NCBI GenBank assembly: GCA_934168365.1
Contig: CAKPNJ010000002.1
Coordinates: forward strand, 1-64,000
DNA length: 64,000 nucleotides
Direction of reading: 5' to 3'
From: an uncultured Clostridia bacterium
Lineage (GTDB): Bacteria; Bacillota; Clostridia; TANB77; CAG-508
Below are positions 46,897 to 55,988 of the stretch, in pieces. Each line of letters begins with the position of its first letter. The stretch's first letter is position 1. The translations under genes and the position numbers were made by a program. The notes beneath the pieces were generated by a model that was not told the DNA's origin, did not search any database, and was given only the letters and a program-made list of their open reading frames with translations.

Positions 46897-47304
46897 TTAT
46901 TTTCTATTTGTGTTAACTCCTATTATTCCACCTATCATACCTGTAACAACTCCTACAATCACCATTATAAAAGAGTTAAATGTAAGAGAAAATCCTGCTA
47001 AAAATAAGCTTGATATTAAGTATAAAATTATAATATATATAAAGCCAACCATTCCACCATTTAGTATACCGTTTTTCCTTATTTTTCTTGTGCTAACCAT
47101 ACTGCCTATTAAAATACTAATCCCTGTAACTACCAAAACAACTGGTAACATTGTATTTTCTGATAAACTTGTATAGCACAATAGCACTGCAAAAAACAAC
47201 AATAAAATAGCTGATGTTATAATAGCAAACAGGCTACCTTTTATAATTCTAACTAAATTCTTTTTAAACTCACTTTCCTCGGTAATAATATTATCTTTTT
47301 CCAT
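46897..47304 (-). CDS. TIGR04086-family membrane protein
   Basis: A 135-residue protein with four membrane helices and Gly-rich turns (GGMVGFIYIIILYLISSLF, TGMIGGIIGVN). The family is usually found near tgt, queA and yajC in Clostridia, as here. Function unknown. Confidence 0.8.
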   Translation of the reverse strand: MEKDNIITEESEFKKNLVRIIKGSLFAIITSAILLLFFAVLLCYTSLSENTMLPVVLVVTGISILIGSMVSTRKIRKNGILNGGMVGFIYIIILYLISSLFLAGFSLTFNSFIMVIVGVVTGMIGGIIGVNTNRK

Positions 47305-47374
47305 ATTTAATTTCCTTCCTTTTACTAAATTCTATGTTTATGTTGTAATTTTAGAACATAACTTTCAAAAAAAT

Positions 47375-47404
47375 AGAAGCTAGAATTTTAAAATTCTAAC
47401 TTCT
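47375..47404 (-). terminator. Terminator after the WG-repeat gene
   Basis: AGAAGTTAGAATTTTAAAATTCTAGCTTCT stem (one mismatch pair) followed by seven T on the minus strand; split here as AGAAGTTAGAATTTT and AAAATTCTAGCTTCT. Confidence 0.8.
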
Positions 47405-47410
47405 TCTTTT

Positions 47411-48988
47411 TTATTGTTGGGTATTATTAGTTGTTGTATTGCTATTGGTGTTCGTAGTATTGCCGGTTGTGTTTCCACTTGTCTGAGTAGTGTTTTCTAC
47501 TGCATTTGTGCTTGTTTGAGTAGTATTATTAGTTGTTTCATTATTTTGTGTTTGTGTATTTTGAGTTGTTTGTTCGTTATTAGTGTTTTCTGTATTTGCT
47601 TCCGTATTTTCTGTATTTTCTGTACTTGTTCCTGGATTCTTTTCTGGTCTTACCCATTTTTTTATGTAATCAATTACATTCATCAATTGATTATTATATA
47701 GCATAAAATAAGTTTCTTCTCCCTCAGAAGTTATTGAGTATATTGATTGTAAAGCTATTGGTAATAAAGATTTACCATCACTATCTATTAGTCCATATAC
47801 ATTGTTTCTACTTACAACAATTCCTTCATATTGAGGTACTAATAAAACGCTATTTGAATTTTTTTCCTTATTATTTCCTCCTATACTACATCCTAAGTCT
47901 TGATATGTAGTTCCAGTTCCTGCTATATTTTTTCCAGTTTTATCAAATATTTCCCATGTCCCATTCTTTTTAGCTGGAATACATTTGTTATATAACAAAT
48001 ATTGATTTTTTATCTTATTGCTCATATATTGGTTTGAGTTTACACCTATTTGATCATATTCTAAATAAAGTACAACACTTCCATTTGAATTAACAACACC
48101 TTGTTTCTTATTTTTTGTTGCTAAATATAGCCCACTATCTTTATCAATTTGTTTGATTGCATCATATTCTGGAGCAATTTTTATTTTTGCATCATATGAC
48201 ATAATTCCTACTTTACTTTCCATTGTAGTTACTATAAATTCTTTTGCACTTTCAACAAACTTAATATTAGCATACTTTGTTCCTAATACTTCTTGTCCTT
48301 CTAATGTTTGTACTCCATAACTTCCATTTTCATTTTTTACTATAAGCATATTATATAATAGTGCTTTTTGGTTGCTAAAACTTGCATCTTTGTCTGCAAT
48401 ACCTGCATTTTGAAATTTGTTTGTATAATAAGTAACTAAATATGGTAGTGTAAAGATATTTATTTGATTTTGTTCTTGATTATATGCCATAGAAATATTA
48501 AAAGCTATTTGAGCTCCTTCAATAGTTGTATATAATTTATTATTAAACATCTTTACCGGCTCGTTTATTTCATAATACTCATAGTCATTATTTCCATCTT
48601 GTATTATTTTATAAATCTTATTAGAACCTAAACTAAATGATGCTATTTCATTTTTTGATTCCACATAACATTTAGTTATATCTTCTGCATATTCTTTATA
48701 TTCTCCATTTCCAGAATCATAACCAATATATTCTGCAAATTCTCTAATTGGAATATATAAATTATTATCCTGATCAAACACAAAAATATTTTTCATTTTA
48801 GAATATGATTTTGCATCTATATAAACTTTTAATTGTGTAGATTGAATGTAATATATTAGACCTATTAGTCCAATTACTACTAGTAATAATAGTACTAAAA
48901 TAATTCCTATAATCTTCATCATTTTCTTTGCTTTTGCTTGTTCCTCTGTCGGTCTATTATAACCCGCACTCCCAATAAAATCATTCAT
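47411..48988 (-). CDS. WG-repeat membrane-anchored protein
   Basis: A 525-residue protein: cytoplasmic start, membrane helix (about 25-48), a copper-amine-oxidase-like N-terminal pattern (DNNLYIPIREFAEYIGYDSG), then WG/KWG-type beta repeats (NENGSYGVQTLEG, KKNGTWEIFDKTG, NNVYGLIDSDGKSL). The last 70 residues are a Thr/Asn/Gln/Glu low-complexity tail. Probably an extracellular binding protein. Confidence 0.8.
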   Translation of the reverse strand: MNDFIGSAGYNRPTEEQAKAKKMMKIIGIILVLLLLVVIGLIGLIYYIQSTQLKVYIDAKSYSKMKNIFVFDQDNNLYIPIREFAEYIGYDSGNGEYKEYAEDITKCYVESKNEIASFSLGSNKIYKIIQDGNNDYEYYEINEPVKMFNNKLYTTIEGAQIAFNISMAYNQEQNQINIFTLPYLVTYYTNKFQNAGIADKDASFSNQKALLYNMLIVKNENGSYGVQTLEGQEVLGTKYANIKFVESAKEFIVTTMESKVGIMSYDAKIKIAPEYDAIKQIDKDSGLYLATKNKKQGVVNSNGSVVLYLEYDQIGVNSNQYMSNKIKNQYLLYNKCIPAKKNGTWEIFDKTGKNIAGTGTTYQDLGCSIGGNNKEKNSNSVLLVPQYEGIVVSRNNVYGLIDSDGKSLLPIALQSIYSITSEGEETYFMLYNNQLMNVIDYIKKWVRPEKNPGTSTENTENTEANTENTNNEQTTQNTQTQNNETTNNTTQTSTNAVENTTQTSGNTTGNTTNTNSNTTTNNTQQ

Positions 48989-49012
48989 AAAAAATCCTCC
49001 ATCTCTTTTGTA

Positions 49013-50141
49013 TTATTTTTCATAACCATATTTTTCATAAAATTCTTTTTTGAACTTTAATAAATTATCATTCTCTATCTCTATTCTAACTCTTTCCATG
49101 AGTTTAGTCAAGAACCTTAAGTTATGAATTGATAATAATCTTACTCCTAATATTTCATTTGCTTTAACCAAATGTCTAATATATGCTCTAGTGTAGTTCT
49201 TGCAGGTATAACAATCACATTCTGGGTCTAATGGTGTAAAGTCTCTTTCATATGTAGCATTTCTTACTACTACTTTTCCATTCCATGTCATTGCTGTTCC
49301 ATTTCTAGCAATTCTTGTTGGTAGTACACAGTCGCACATATCTACTCCTGCTAGTGCTGCTTCTATCAAATAATCTGGTGAACCTACTCCCATTAGATAT
49401 CTTGGCTTGTTTTCTGGCATTAGTGGTGCTGTATAGTATAGCATTTTTAGGTATTCTTCTTTTGGTTCTCCTACACTAATTCCGCCTATTGCATAGCCGG
49501 GAAAATCTAATTCTATTAAATCTTTAGCAGACTGTTGTCTTAAGTCTTCATAAAATCCACCCTGAATTATTCCAAATAAAGCTTGTTCTTCAACATTTTT
49601 ATGTGCTTCTTTGCAACGTTTTGCCCATCTTGTAGTTCTTTCCATAGATTGTTTTGTGTACTCATATGTAGAAGGATATGGACAACATTCGTCAAATGAC
49701 ATTATAATATCTGCTCCTAAGGCTTCTTGTATTTCCATTACTTTTTCAGGTGTAAACATATGCTTACTTCCATCCAAATGAGACCTAAATTCAACTCCTT
49801 CTTCGGTTATTATTCTTAGATCGCTTAAACTAAATACTTGAAATCCACCACAATCTGTTAGAATTGGCCTATACCATCTCATAAAGTTATGAAGTCCACC
49901 TGCTTCTTTTACTAGTTCGTGTCCGTGGTCTTAAGTATAAGTGGTAAGTATTTGATAATATTATTTGAGCACCAACTTCTTCTTTTAGTTCTTCTGGTGT
50001 TAATGATTTTACTGTTGCCTGTGTTCCTACTGGCATAAATACTGGTGTTTGAATATCGCCATGAGGTGTATGTACTACTCCTCTTCTTGCGCCTGAATTT
50101 TTATCTATATGTAGTAATTCGTATGTTACTGCTGGTTTCAT
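49013..50141 (-). CDS. tgt: tRNA-guanine transglycosylase, needs +1 shift
   Basis: About 375 residues when joined, the normal length. It exchanges guanine 34 for preQ1 in tRNAs with GUN anticodons. Motifs: FMPVGTQATVK, ILTDCGGFQVFSL (nucleophile region), VDMCDCVLPTR and the zinc site CDCYTC. Frame zero reads YLRPRTRTSK and stops; skipping the C of CGG at 49925 gives YLRPGHELVKEAGG, the conserved sequence. Neighbour queA makes the next step, so queuosine synthesis is expected to work only if the shift occurs. Confidence 0.93.
49923..49925 (-). other. CGG +1 frameshift site in tgt
   Basis: AGA-CCA-CGG-ACA-CGA in frame zero; C skipped gives AGA-CCA-GGA-CAC-GAA, the invariant RPGHE. Confidence 0.88.
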
Positions 50142-50168
50142 TTTATTTCTCCTATTTTAATTTTTTAT

Positions 50169-50335
50169 AAAATATATAATATTAAAAGAAAGCGCAGTCC
50201 GCGTAAGGTGGAGCGAAGCGTAACGGTTGGAGAGTTCCGTCCGATAGTGTCCAAAAACAAATTTATTTGTTTTTGTGACATCCAAGTGAAGGAAGCTCGA
50301 CACCAAGGACCAGCGATTTTAATATTATATATTTT
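50169..50335. repeat. Structured element with 19-bp perfect terminal inverted repeats
   Basis: The 19-base ends (50169-50187 and 50317-50335) are exact inverted copies. The interior is unusually GC-rich and has a perfect CAAAAACAAAT/ATTTGTTTTTG hairpin enclosed by TGTC/GACA, plus ACGG/CCGT pairs. It fills the gap between queA and tgt. Could be a MITE-like element or a structured RNA; an overlapping reading frame is considered spurious. Confidence 0.65.
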
Positions 50336-50345
50336 GTATAACAAT

Positions 50346-51371
50346 TTAATGTATAAACATTGCATCACCAAATGAGAAAAATTTATACTGCTCTTTCACA
50401 GCTTCCTCATAAGCCTTCATTATAAAATCCTTTCCTGCTAATGCTGAAACTAACATTATTAATGTTGACTCTGGCAAATGGAAATTAGTAATTAAAGCAT
50501 CCAAGCATTTAAACTTATAGCCTGGATAAATAAATATATTAGTATCTCCTTCTACTTCTTTAACATATCCATTCTCGTCAGCTACACTTTCTAATACTCT
50601 ACAAGAAGTTGTTCCTACTGCAATTACTCTGTGTCCTTCTCTTTTAGCTTTGTTTATTTTTTCTGCATCTTCTGCTTTTATATAAAAATGTTCTGAGTGC
50701 ATATCATGCTCTTCAATGTTTTCAACTTTTACAGGTCTAAAAGTTCCAATCCCTACATGAAGTGTAACATTTGCAACTTCTACTCGTTTTTCTTTTAGCT
50801 TCTCAAACAACTCATCTGTAAAGTGTAAGCCTGCTGTTGGTGCAGCTGCTGAGCCTTCATATTTGGCATATACAGTTTGATATCTGTCTTTTTCTTTTAG
50901 TTTTTCATGTATATATGGTGGTAATGGCATTAAGCCTATTTCATTTAAAATTTCATTAAATATTCCATTATATTCAAATTTTATTTTTCTATTTCCACCT
51001 TCAAGTTTTTCTAAAACCTCTGCTTTTAGTAATCCATTACCAAATTCTACTCTTACACCTGGCATTAGCTTTTTACCTGGTTTTACCATAACCTCCCAAA
51101 TGTCTCCATCTATTCTTTTTAATAGTAAGAATTCAACATTTGCACCAGTTTCTTCTTTTACTCCATACAAACGAGCAGGAATAACTTTTGTGTTATTCCT
51201 TACTAAACAATCTCCTGGTTGTAAATAATCTATAATGTCTTTAAATATTTTGTGTTCAATTGTTTTATTTTCTCTGTCTAATACCATTAGTCTAGATTGG
51301 TCTCTATCTTTTATTGGTACTTGAGCTATTAGTTCTTTTGGTAAATTATAATTAAAGTCTGAAACTTTCAT
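50346..51371 (-). CDS. queA: S-adenosylmethionine:tRNA ribosyltransferase-isomerase
   Basis: A 341-residue enzyme that adds the epoxycyclopentane moiety to preQ1 in tRNA. Motifs: FNYNLPKELIAQVP at the start, RLYGVKEETGANVEFLLLK, AAPTAGLHFT and NFHLPESTLIMLVSA. ATG follows AAGGAG. Upstream of tgt in the usual order. Confidence 0.96.
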   Translation of the reverse strand: MKVSDFNYNLPKELIAQVPIKDRDQSRLMVLDRENKTIEHKIFKDIIDYLQPGDCLVRNNTKVIPARLYGVKEETGANVEFLLLKRIDGDIWEVMVKPGKKLMPGVRVEFGNGLLKAEVLEKLEGGNRKIKFEYNGIFNEILNEIGLMPLPPYIHEKLKEKDRYQTVYAKYEGSAAAPTAGLHFTDELFEKLKEKRVEVANVTLHVGIGTFRPVKVENIEEHDMHSEHFYIKAEDAEKINKAKREGHRVIAVGTTSCRVLESVADENGYVKEVEGDTNIFIYPGYKFKCLDALITNFHLPESTLIMLVSALAGKDFIMKAYEEAVKEQYKFFSFGDAMFIH

Positions 51372-51389
51372 TTTCTGTCTCCTTGTCAA

Positions 51390-52748
51390 TTATGTTTGTT
51401 CTTGATTTACTTGTTCTGGTTTATTTTCAAATAGCTTTCCAATTCTTGAAATAATACTCTGTATTACCTCTACAATATTACTTGGATCTTTAAGCTCATC
51501 AACTTCAGTCGAATATTTAAAATTACTTTCATGAGCTGGTTTATCTGTAAGAATTTCTTTAGGTAACCCCAACTTATTACCATTATAGCTAATTTCTTTA
51601 TTTATATAATCAGCATACCACTGTTTTAGCCCTTGAGTAGCATCTTCTTTGTATCCATATTTTTCATAGTCATGTAGTTCTGGTCTTTCATATCCATACT
51701 CTTTTGCATTACGCTCTAGCGTATGTAAAAATTCATGTATAAATACCTCTTCTGGAAATGTATTTATTCTATAATTGTATTCATACACCAAGTTATTTCT
51801 ATCATCTGGCATACGTATATTTGAAAATCCTATTCCATAATAATCCATTCCACCTAAGCCTATCCAATCATTTAGTAGAATTGCATTTCCTTTTTGTTTA
51901 TCTGCCATACGAAATGCTACATAAATGTGATCATATGTATTTTGCTTTAAATATGAATCTATATATTCATGAACATCCTGAGCTGACACATAATAATAGT
52001 TTTCACTATCATATGAAAGTGTCTGTATTGGTTCATCAATTATATATGTATCATATTCTATCTTTAAATTATTTTTACTTATTTCCTTTATTGAACTTTT
52101 AAATCTTGTTAAGTTATTCTTTATAGTTTTAATATCATCTTGAGTCATCTCTAATTTTACATTTTCTGTTTTACCATCAATATTAACATTTACATCTATA
52201 TTAGGAAATATAAAACACGCCATTTTCCAAGTATCTGAATTTGATGCTACTCCTAGTTCAACTTTAAAATCAGAAAACCATACTGTTCCTTTTGATAAAG
52301 TCTCATATCCACCTAGTCTAAAACCTATATCAAGTTCAGTTTCGTTTTTTGAATTAAATATGAAGCTTAATTCTTGCCAATCATTTGTACCGGTTATTAG
52401 TTTTGATCTTTCTTGTGTATTATTTAAACAAATGTGGGCTCCGCCTGAATTTAAGTTGTTTTCATTTTCTATATTTTCTGTTTTTACCATACAAGTTATT
52501 TTATATGGTGTATTTGGCATTACTTGTATAGTTCGTGAAAACATAGCATCATTATAGTCTTTGCTATCTATCCTATAACTATCTTGTTTACTATATTTAA
52601 CTTTGCTATCTCTAGTAAATTCTGTTATATCATTTAATCTTATGCTTTTCTCAAAATTATTAAAATTATACTTTTTATATACAATTATACATACAATAAT
52701 TGCTATAATCATTATTATATAGCTAATTATTTTCCTTGCTTTTCTCAT
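51390..52748 (-). CDS. Secreted metalloprotease with carbohydrate-binding-like domain
   Basis: A 452-residue protein with one N-terminal membrane helix (about 7-26). Residues about 60-165 form a jelly-roll-like domain (TPYKITCMVKTENI, DWQELSFIFNS, GTVWFSDFKVELG). The catalytic domain has FIHEFLHTLERNA (HExxH). Family not recognised with certainty. It lies directly upstream of queA with 18 bases between. Confidence 0.7.
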   Translation of the reverse strand: MRKARKIISYIIMIIAIIVCIIVYKKYNFNNFEKSIRLNDITEFTRDSKVKYSKQDSYRIDSKDYNDAMFSRTIQVMPNTPYKITCMVKTENIENENNLNSGGAHICLNNTQERSKLITGTNDWQELSFIFNSKNETELDIGFRLGGYETLSKGTVWFSDFKVELGVASNSDTWKMACFIFPNIDVNVNIDGKTENVKLEMTQDDIKTIKNNLTRFKSSIKEISKNNLKIEYDTYIIDEPIQTLSYDSENYYYVSAQDVHEYIDSYLKQNTYDHIYVAFRMADKQKGNAILLNDWIGLGGMDYYGIGFSNIRMPDDRNNLVYEYNYRINTFPEEVFIHEFLHTLERNAKEYGYERPELHDYEKYGYKEDATQGLKQWYADYINKEISYNGNKLGLPKEILTDKPAHESNFKYSTEVDELKDPSNIVEVIQSIISRIGKLFENKPEQVNQEQT

Positions 52749-52792
52749 AAGTATTTTCCCTTCTATATGGCAATGAATTTACACACAGTTAT

Positions 52793-52825
52793 GAGACTGC
52801 TAGGATCTCATCCTATCACAGTCTC
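52793..52825 (-). terminator. Stable hairpin after ileS
   Basis: GAGACTG and CAGTCTC enclose a second stem ATAGGAT/ATCCTAG. No T-run follows on the minus strand, so it may be a processing or stability structure more than a classical terminator. Confidence 0.45.
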
Positions 52826-52834
52826 AATATAACC

Positions 52835-55603
52835 TTATTTTATAGCTTCTGCACATCTATGGCATAATGTAGGATGTTCCTCGTTTTCTCCTACTTCTGT
52901 TGAATATTTCCAACATCTTTCACATTTTTGTCCTTCTGCTACTTCTACTTTTACTCCAATTTTTGCATCATCTTTTCTTTCATTTTCTTTAATGTCTAAT
53001 GCAGAAACTATGAATACTGTAGTTAAAAGTTCTTTGTTTTCTTTTAAGAATTCATATTCTTTTTCATTAGCAAATAGAGTAACTTTTGCATTTAATGAAT
53101 GTCCTATTACTTTTTCTGCTCTTGCAACTTCTAGCTCTTTAGCTACTAATTCTTTTAATTCTAAAATATGATTCCATTTTTGCTCTAATTCTTCGTTGTC
53201 ATATTCTGCTACTGCTTCTGGCCAGTCACTTAGCATAACGCTCTCAACTTGCTCATTTTTAGTATGTGGCATATATTTCCAAATTTCTTCTGCTGTAAAG
53301 CAAATCATTGGTGCAACTATTTTTACTAGAGCATTTAAAATTATATACATTGCTGTTTGTGCTGAACGTCTTTCAGTAGAATCTTTCTTTGATGTATATA
53401 ATCTATCTTTTATAATGTCTAGATAGAAGTTACTCATATCTGTTACACAGAATTGGTTTACGTCATGATATACTAAGTGGAAATTAAAGTTTTCGTAATT
53501 CTCTGTGCAGTCTTTTACTAGTTTATTTAATCTTGATAATGCCCATTTGTCTATTTCTTCCATATCTTTGTATTCTACTTTATTATCAGGATCAAAGTCT
53601 GAAGTATTTCCTAAAATATATCTTGCTGTATTTCTTATTTTTCTGTATGCTTCACTAATTTGTTTTAATATATCTCTTGATATACTTACATCTGATTTAA
53701 AGTCTGAAGATAATACCCATAATCTTAAGATATCTGCTCCATACTCATCTATAATTTCTTGTGGGCTAATTCCATTTCCTAAAGATTTAGACATTTTCAT
53801 TCCTTGTGCATCAACTACCCATCCGTGTGTTAATATTGCTTTATATGGTGCAACACCTTTAGTTGCAACAGATGTTAGAATTGAAGATTGGAACCATCCT
53901 CTATATTGGTCATGTCCTTCTAGATATAGGTCTGCTGGGAATGGTAAGCCTCTTTCAACTAGCACTCCTTCATATGTAGAACCTGAATCAAACCAAACAT
54001 CCATAATGTCTGTTTCTTTTTTGAACTCATGGCATCCACAATGTTCGCAAACTGCGCCTTCTGGCATTAGTTCTTTTTCATCTAAATCAAACCAAGCATT
54101 TGAACCTTTTTTTCTAAATATTTTTGATACCTTTTCAAAGCTTTCGTTTGTAGCATATTCTTTACCACATTCTTTACAATAGAAAATTGGAATTGGTACA
54201 CCCCAAGTACGTTGTCTTGAAATACACCAGTCATTTCTATCTTTTACCATGCTAGAAATTCTTTCTTCTCCCCATGTTGGTGTCCATTTAACATCTTTTA
54301 TAGCTTTTAAAGTTTCTTCTTTAAAGTCATTTACAGATGCAAACCATTGATCTGTTGCTCTGAATATAATTGGATTTTTACATCTCCAGCAATGTGGATA
54401 TGAGTGGTTTATTTTTTCTTTTCTTAATAAGTATCCGTTTTCGTCTAGCCAGTTTATAATAGCATCATTTGATTTTTCATAGTACATACCTGCAAAAGGA
54501 CCTGCTCCTTCTGTTTGGTATCCCTTTCCATCAACTGTAACTATAATATCTAAGCCATTTTTAATTCCACATAAATAGTCTTCTTTACCATAGCTTGGCG
54601 CTGTATGAACTGCACCTGTACCAGTACCTAAATCAACAGCAACTGTATCTTCACTACCTAATACTACTTTTGAAGTTCTATCTAAGAATGGATGCTTACA
54701 TAAAATTCCTTCTAATTCTGTTCCATTTATAGTTTTTATAGTTTTGTACTCTGTAATACCTACTAAGTTCATAACTTCGTCAACTAAACTTGTAGCCATC
54801 AATAGTTTTTCTTTTCCAGTATTCACAACACTATATTCGTATTCTCCACCAACTGTAATACCTGTATTACCTGGTAATGTCCATGGAGTTGTAGTCCAAA
54901 TAACTATAAATGTATCATTATCTAAAACTCCTTTTCCATCTTGTACTGGGAATTTAACATAAATTGACATTGTGTCACAATCTTTATATTCAATTTCTGC
55001 TTCTGCTAGAGCTGTCTCACAGTCTGTACACCAATATACTGGTTTTAATCCTTTATAGATATAACCTTTTTTATACATTTCTGCAAATATTTCAATTTGT
55101 CTAGCTTCTAGTTCTGGTTGTAAGGTAATGTATGGGTTCTTCCAATCACCTAGTACACCTAGTCTTTTGAATCCTTCTGTTTGTTTATCAACATATTTTA
55201 AAGCAAATTCTTTACAAGTATCTCTAAATTTAGAAACGCTAATTTCGTCTCTGTTTATTCCTAAGGCTTGAATTGCTTTTTTCTCTGTTGGAAGTCCGTG
55301 TGTGTCATAACCAGGAATATATATTGTTTGATATCCTTGTAAGCTTTTAAAACGATTTACAGTATCTTTTAATACTTTGTTTAAAGCATGACCCATATGG
55401 ATTTCTCCATTTGCATATGGAGGTCCATCATGTAATATGTATGTTTTATGTCCTTCATTCTTTTTTAACATTTTTTCATACAAATCATTTTCAAAAACCT
55501 CTTGCTCTGTTTTAGGTTCGTTTTCCGGTAAATTTCCTCTCATAGGAAATTCTGTACTTGGCAAATTCAAAGTTTTGCCATAATCTTGTTTTTCATCTGC
55601 CAT
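52835..55603 (-). CDS. ileS: Isoleucyl-tRNA synthetase
   Basis: A 922-residue class I synthetase. HIGH-type GEIHMGHALNK (about 66-76), KMSKSLGN, editing-domain region with WTTTPWTLPGN, and C-terminal zinc site CERCWKY...CHRC. Unbroken. Controlled by the T-box at 55660-55905. Confidence 0.97.
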   Translation of the reverse strand: MADEKQDYGKTLNLPSTEFPMRGNLPENEPKTEQEVFENDLYEKMLKKNEGHKTYILHDGPPYANGEIHMGHALNKVLKDTVNRFKSLQGYQTIYIPGYDTHGLPTEKKAIQALGINRDEISVSKFRDTCKEFALKYVDKQTEGFKRLGVLGDWKNPYITLQPELEARQIEIFAEMYKKGYIYKGLKPVYWCTDCETALAEAEIEYKDCDTMSIYVKFPVQDGKGVLDNDTFIVIWTTTPWTLPGNTGITVGGEYEYSVVNTGKEKLLMATSLVDEVMNLVGITEYKTIKTINGTELEGILCKHPFLDRTSKVVLGSEDTVAVDLGTGTGAVHTAPSYGKEDYLCGIKNGLDIIVTVDGKGYQTEGAGPFAGMYYEKSNDAIINWLDENGYLLRKEKINHSYPHCWRCKNPIIFRATDQWFASVNDFKEETLKAIKDVKWTPTWGEERISSMVKDRNDWCISRQRTWGVPIPIFYCKECGKEYATNESFEKVSKIFRKKGSNAWFDLDEKELMPEGAVCEHCGCHEFKKETDIMDVWFDSGSTYEGVLVERGLPFPADLYLEGHDQYRGWFQSSILTSVATKGVAPYKAILTHGWVVDAQGMKMSKSLGNGISPQEIIDEYGADILRLWVLSSDFKSDVSISRDILKQISEAYRKIRNTARYILGNTSDFDPDNKVEYKDMEEIDKWALSRLNKLVKDCTENYENFNFHLVYHDVNQFCVTDMSNFYLDIIKDRLYTSKKDSTERRSAQTAMYIILNALVKIVAPMICFTAEEIWKYMPHTKNEQVESVMLSDWPEAVAEYDNEELEQKWNHILELKELVAKELEVARAEKVIGHSLNAKVTLFANEKEYEFLKENKELLTTVFIVSALDIKENERKDDAKIGVKVEVAEGQKCERCWKYSTEVGENEEHPTLCHRCAEAIK

Positions 55604-55659
55604 TTTATTTTCCTCCTTTTAATTCGCATATTTGTCTTCTACTAGGAGTAAATTCCTAG

Positions 55660-55905
55660 AATACAAAAAAGCCATTTCGTCACAATATTATAGGACGAAA
55701 TGGCTCAAAATTTCCGCGGTACCACCTAATTTAAAAGAATTATATTCTTTTCTCTTATTAACCTTTAACGCAGGAATACGATTTCTTTTACTGTTATTTC
55801 AAAGAAATAGCTAAAAGGTGATAACAATAATTACCAAATGCTTTCAAACTCTCATCATTATGTTTGATTCTCTGTTAAGTTTTTGTAAAAATTGTGTTGT
55901 CCTTT
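55660..55905 (-). ncRNA. T-box leader of ileS
   Basis: The minus strand carries the T-box motif AGGTGGTACCGCGGAAA (55727-55711) followed by a strong terminator, GCCATTTCGTC/GACGAAATGGC with T6 (55665-55706). Uncharged tRNA-Ile would favour the antiterminator. A specifier loop lies in the 5' part, with possible isoleucine triplets (ATT, ATC) around 55825-55840, but I cannot fix it. Confidence 0.9.
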
Positions 55906-55988
55906 ATAATTGCTTTTTAATTAATATGTTATATAGTTTACCACTTTTATTTATATTTGACAAGAGATTCTTTAAAAAATATTAGATT

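Noticed and set aside
8348..49925. Reading the nine breaks as sequencing or assembly errors
   Set aside because: All are the same type (one extra C on the coding strand), always in the phase that makes CGG followed by a glycine codon, and occur nowhere else. A base-calling artefact should not know the reading frame. It cannot be fully excluded without reads.
8348..49925. Simple P-site tRNA slippage as the mechanism
   Set aside because: Only TTT-C allows re-pairing in +1; CCA, GCT, ACT, TCT and GGT do not. Out-of-frame A-site entry or a four-base codon fits better.
50165..50371. Minus-strand reading frame of about 68 codons
   Set aside because: It runs through the inverted-repeat element and into the end of queA; no ribosome site or domain.
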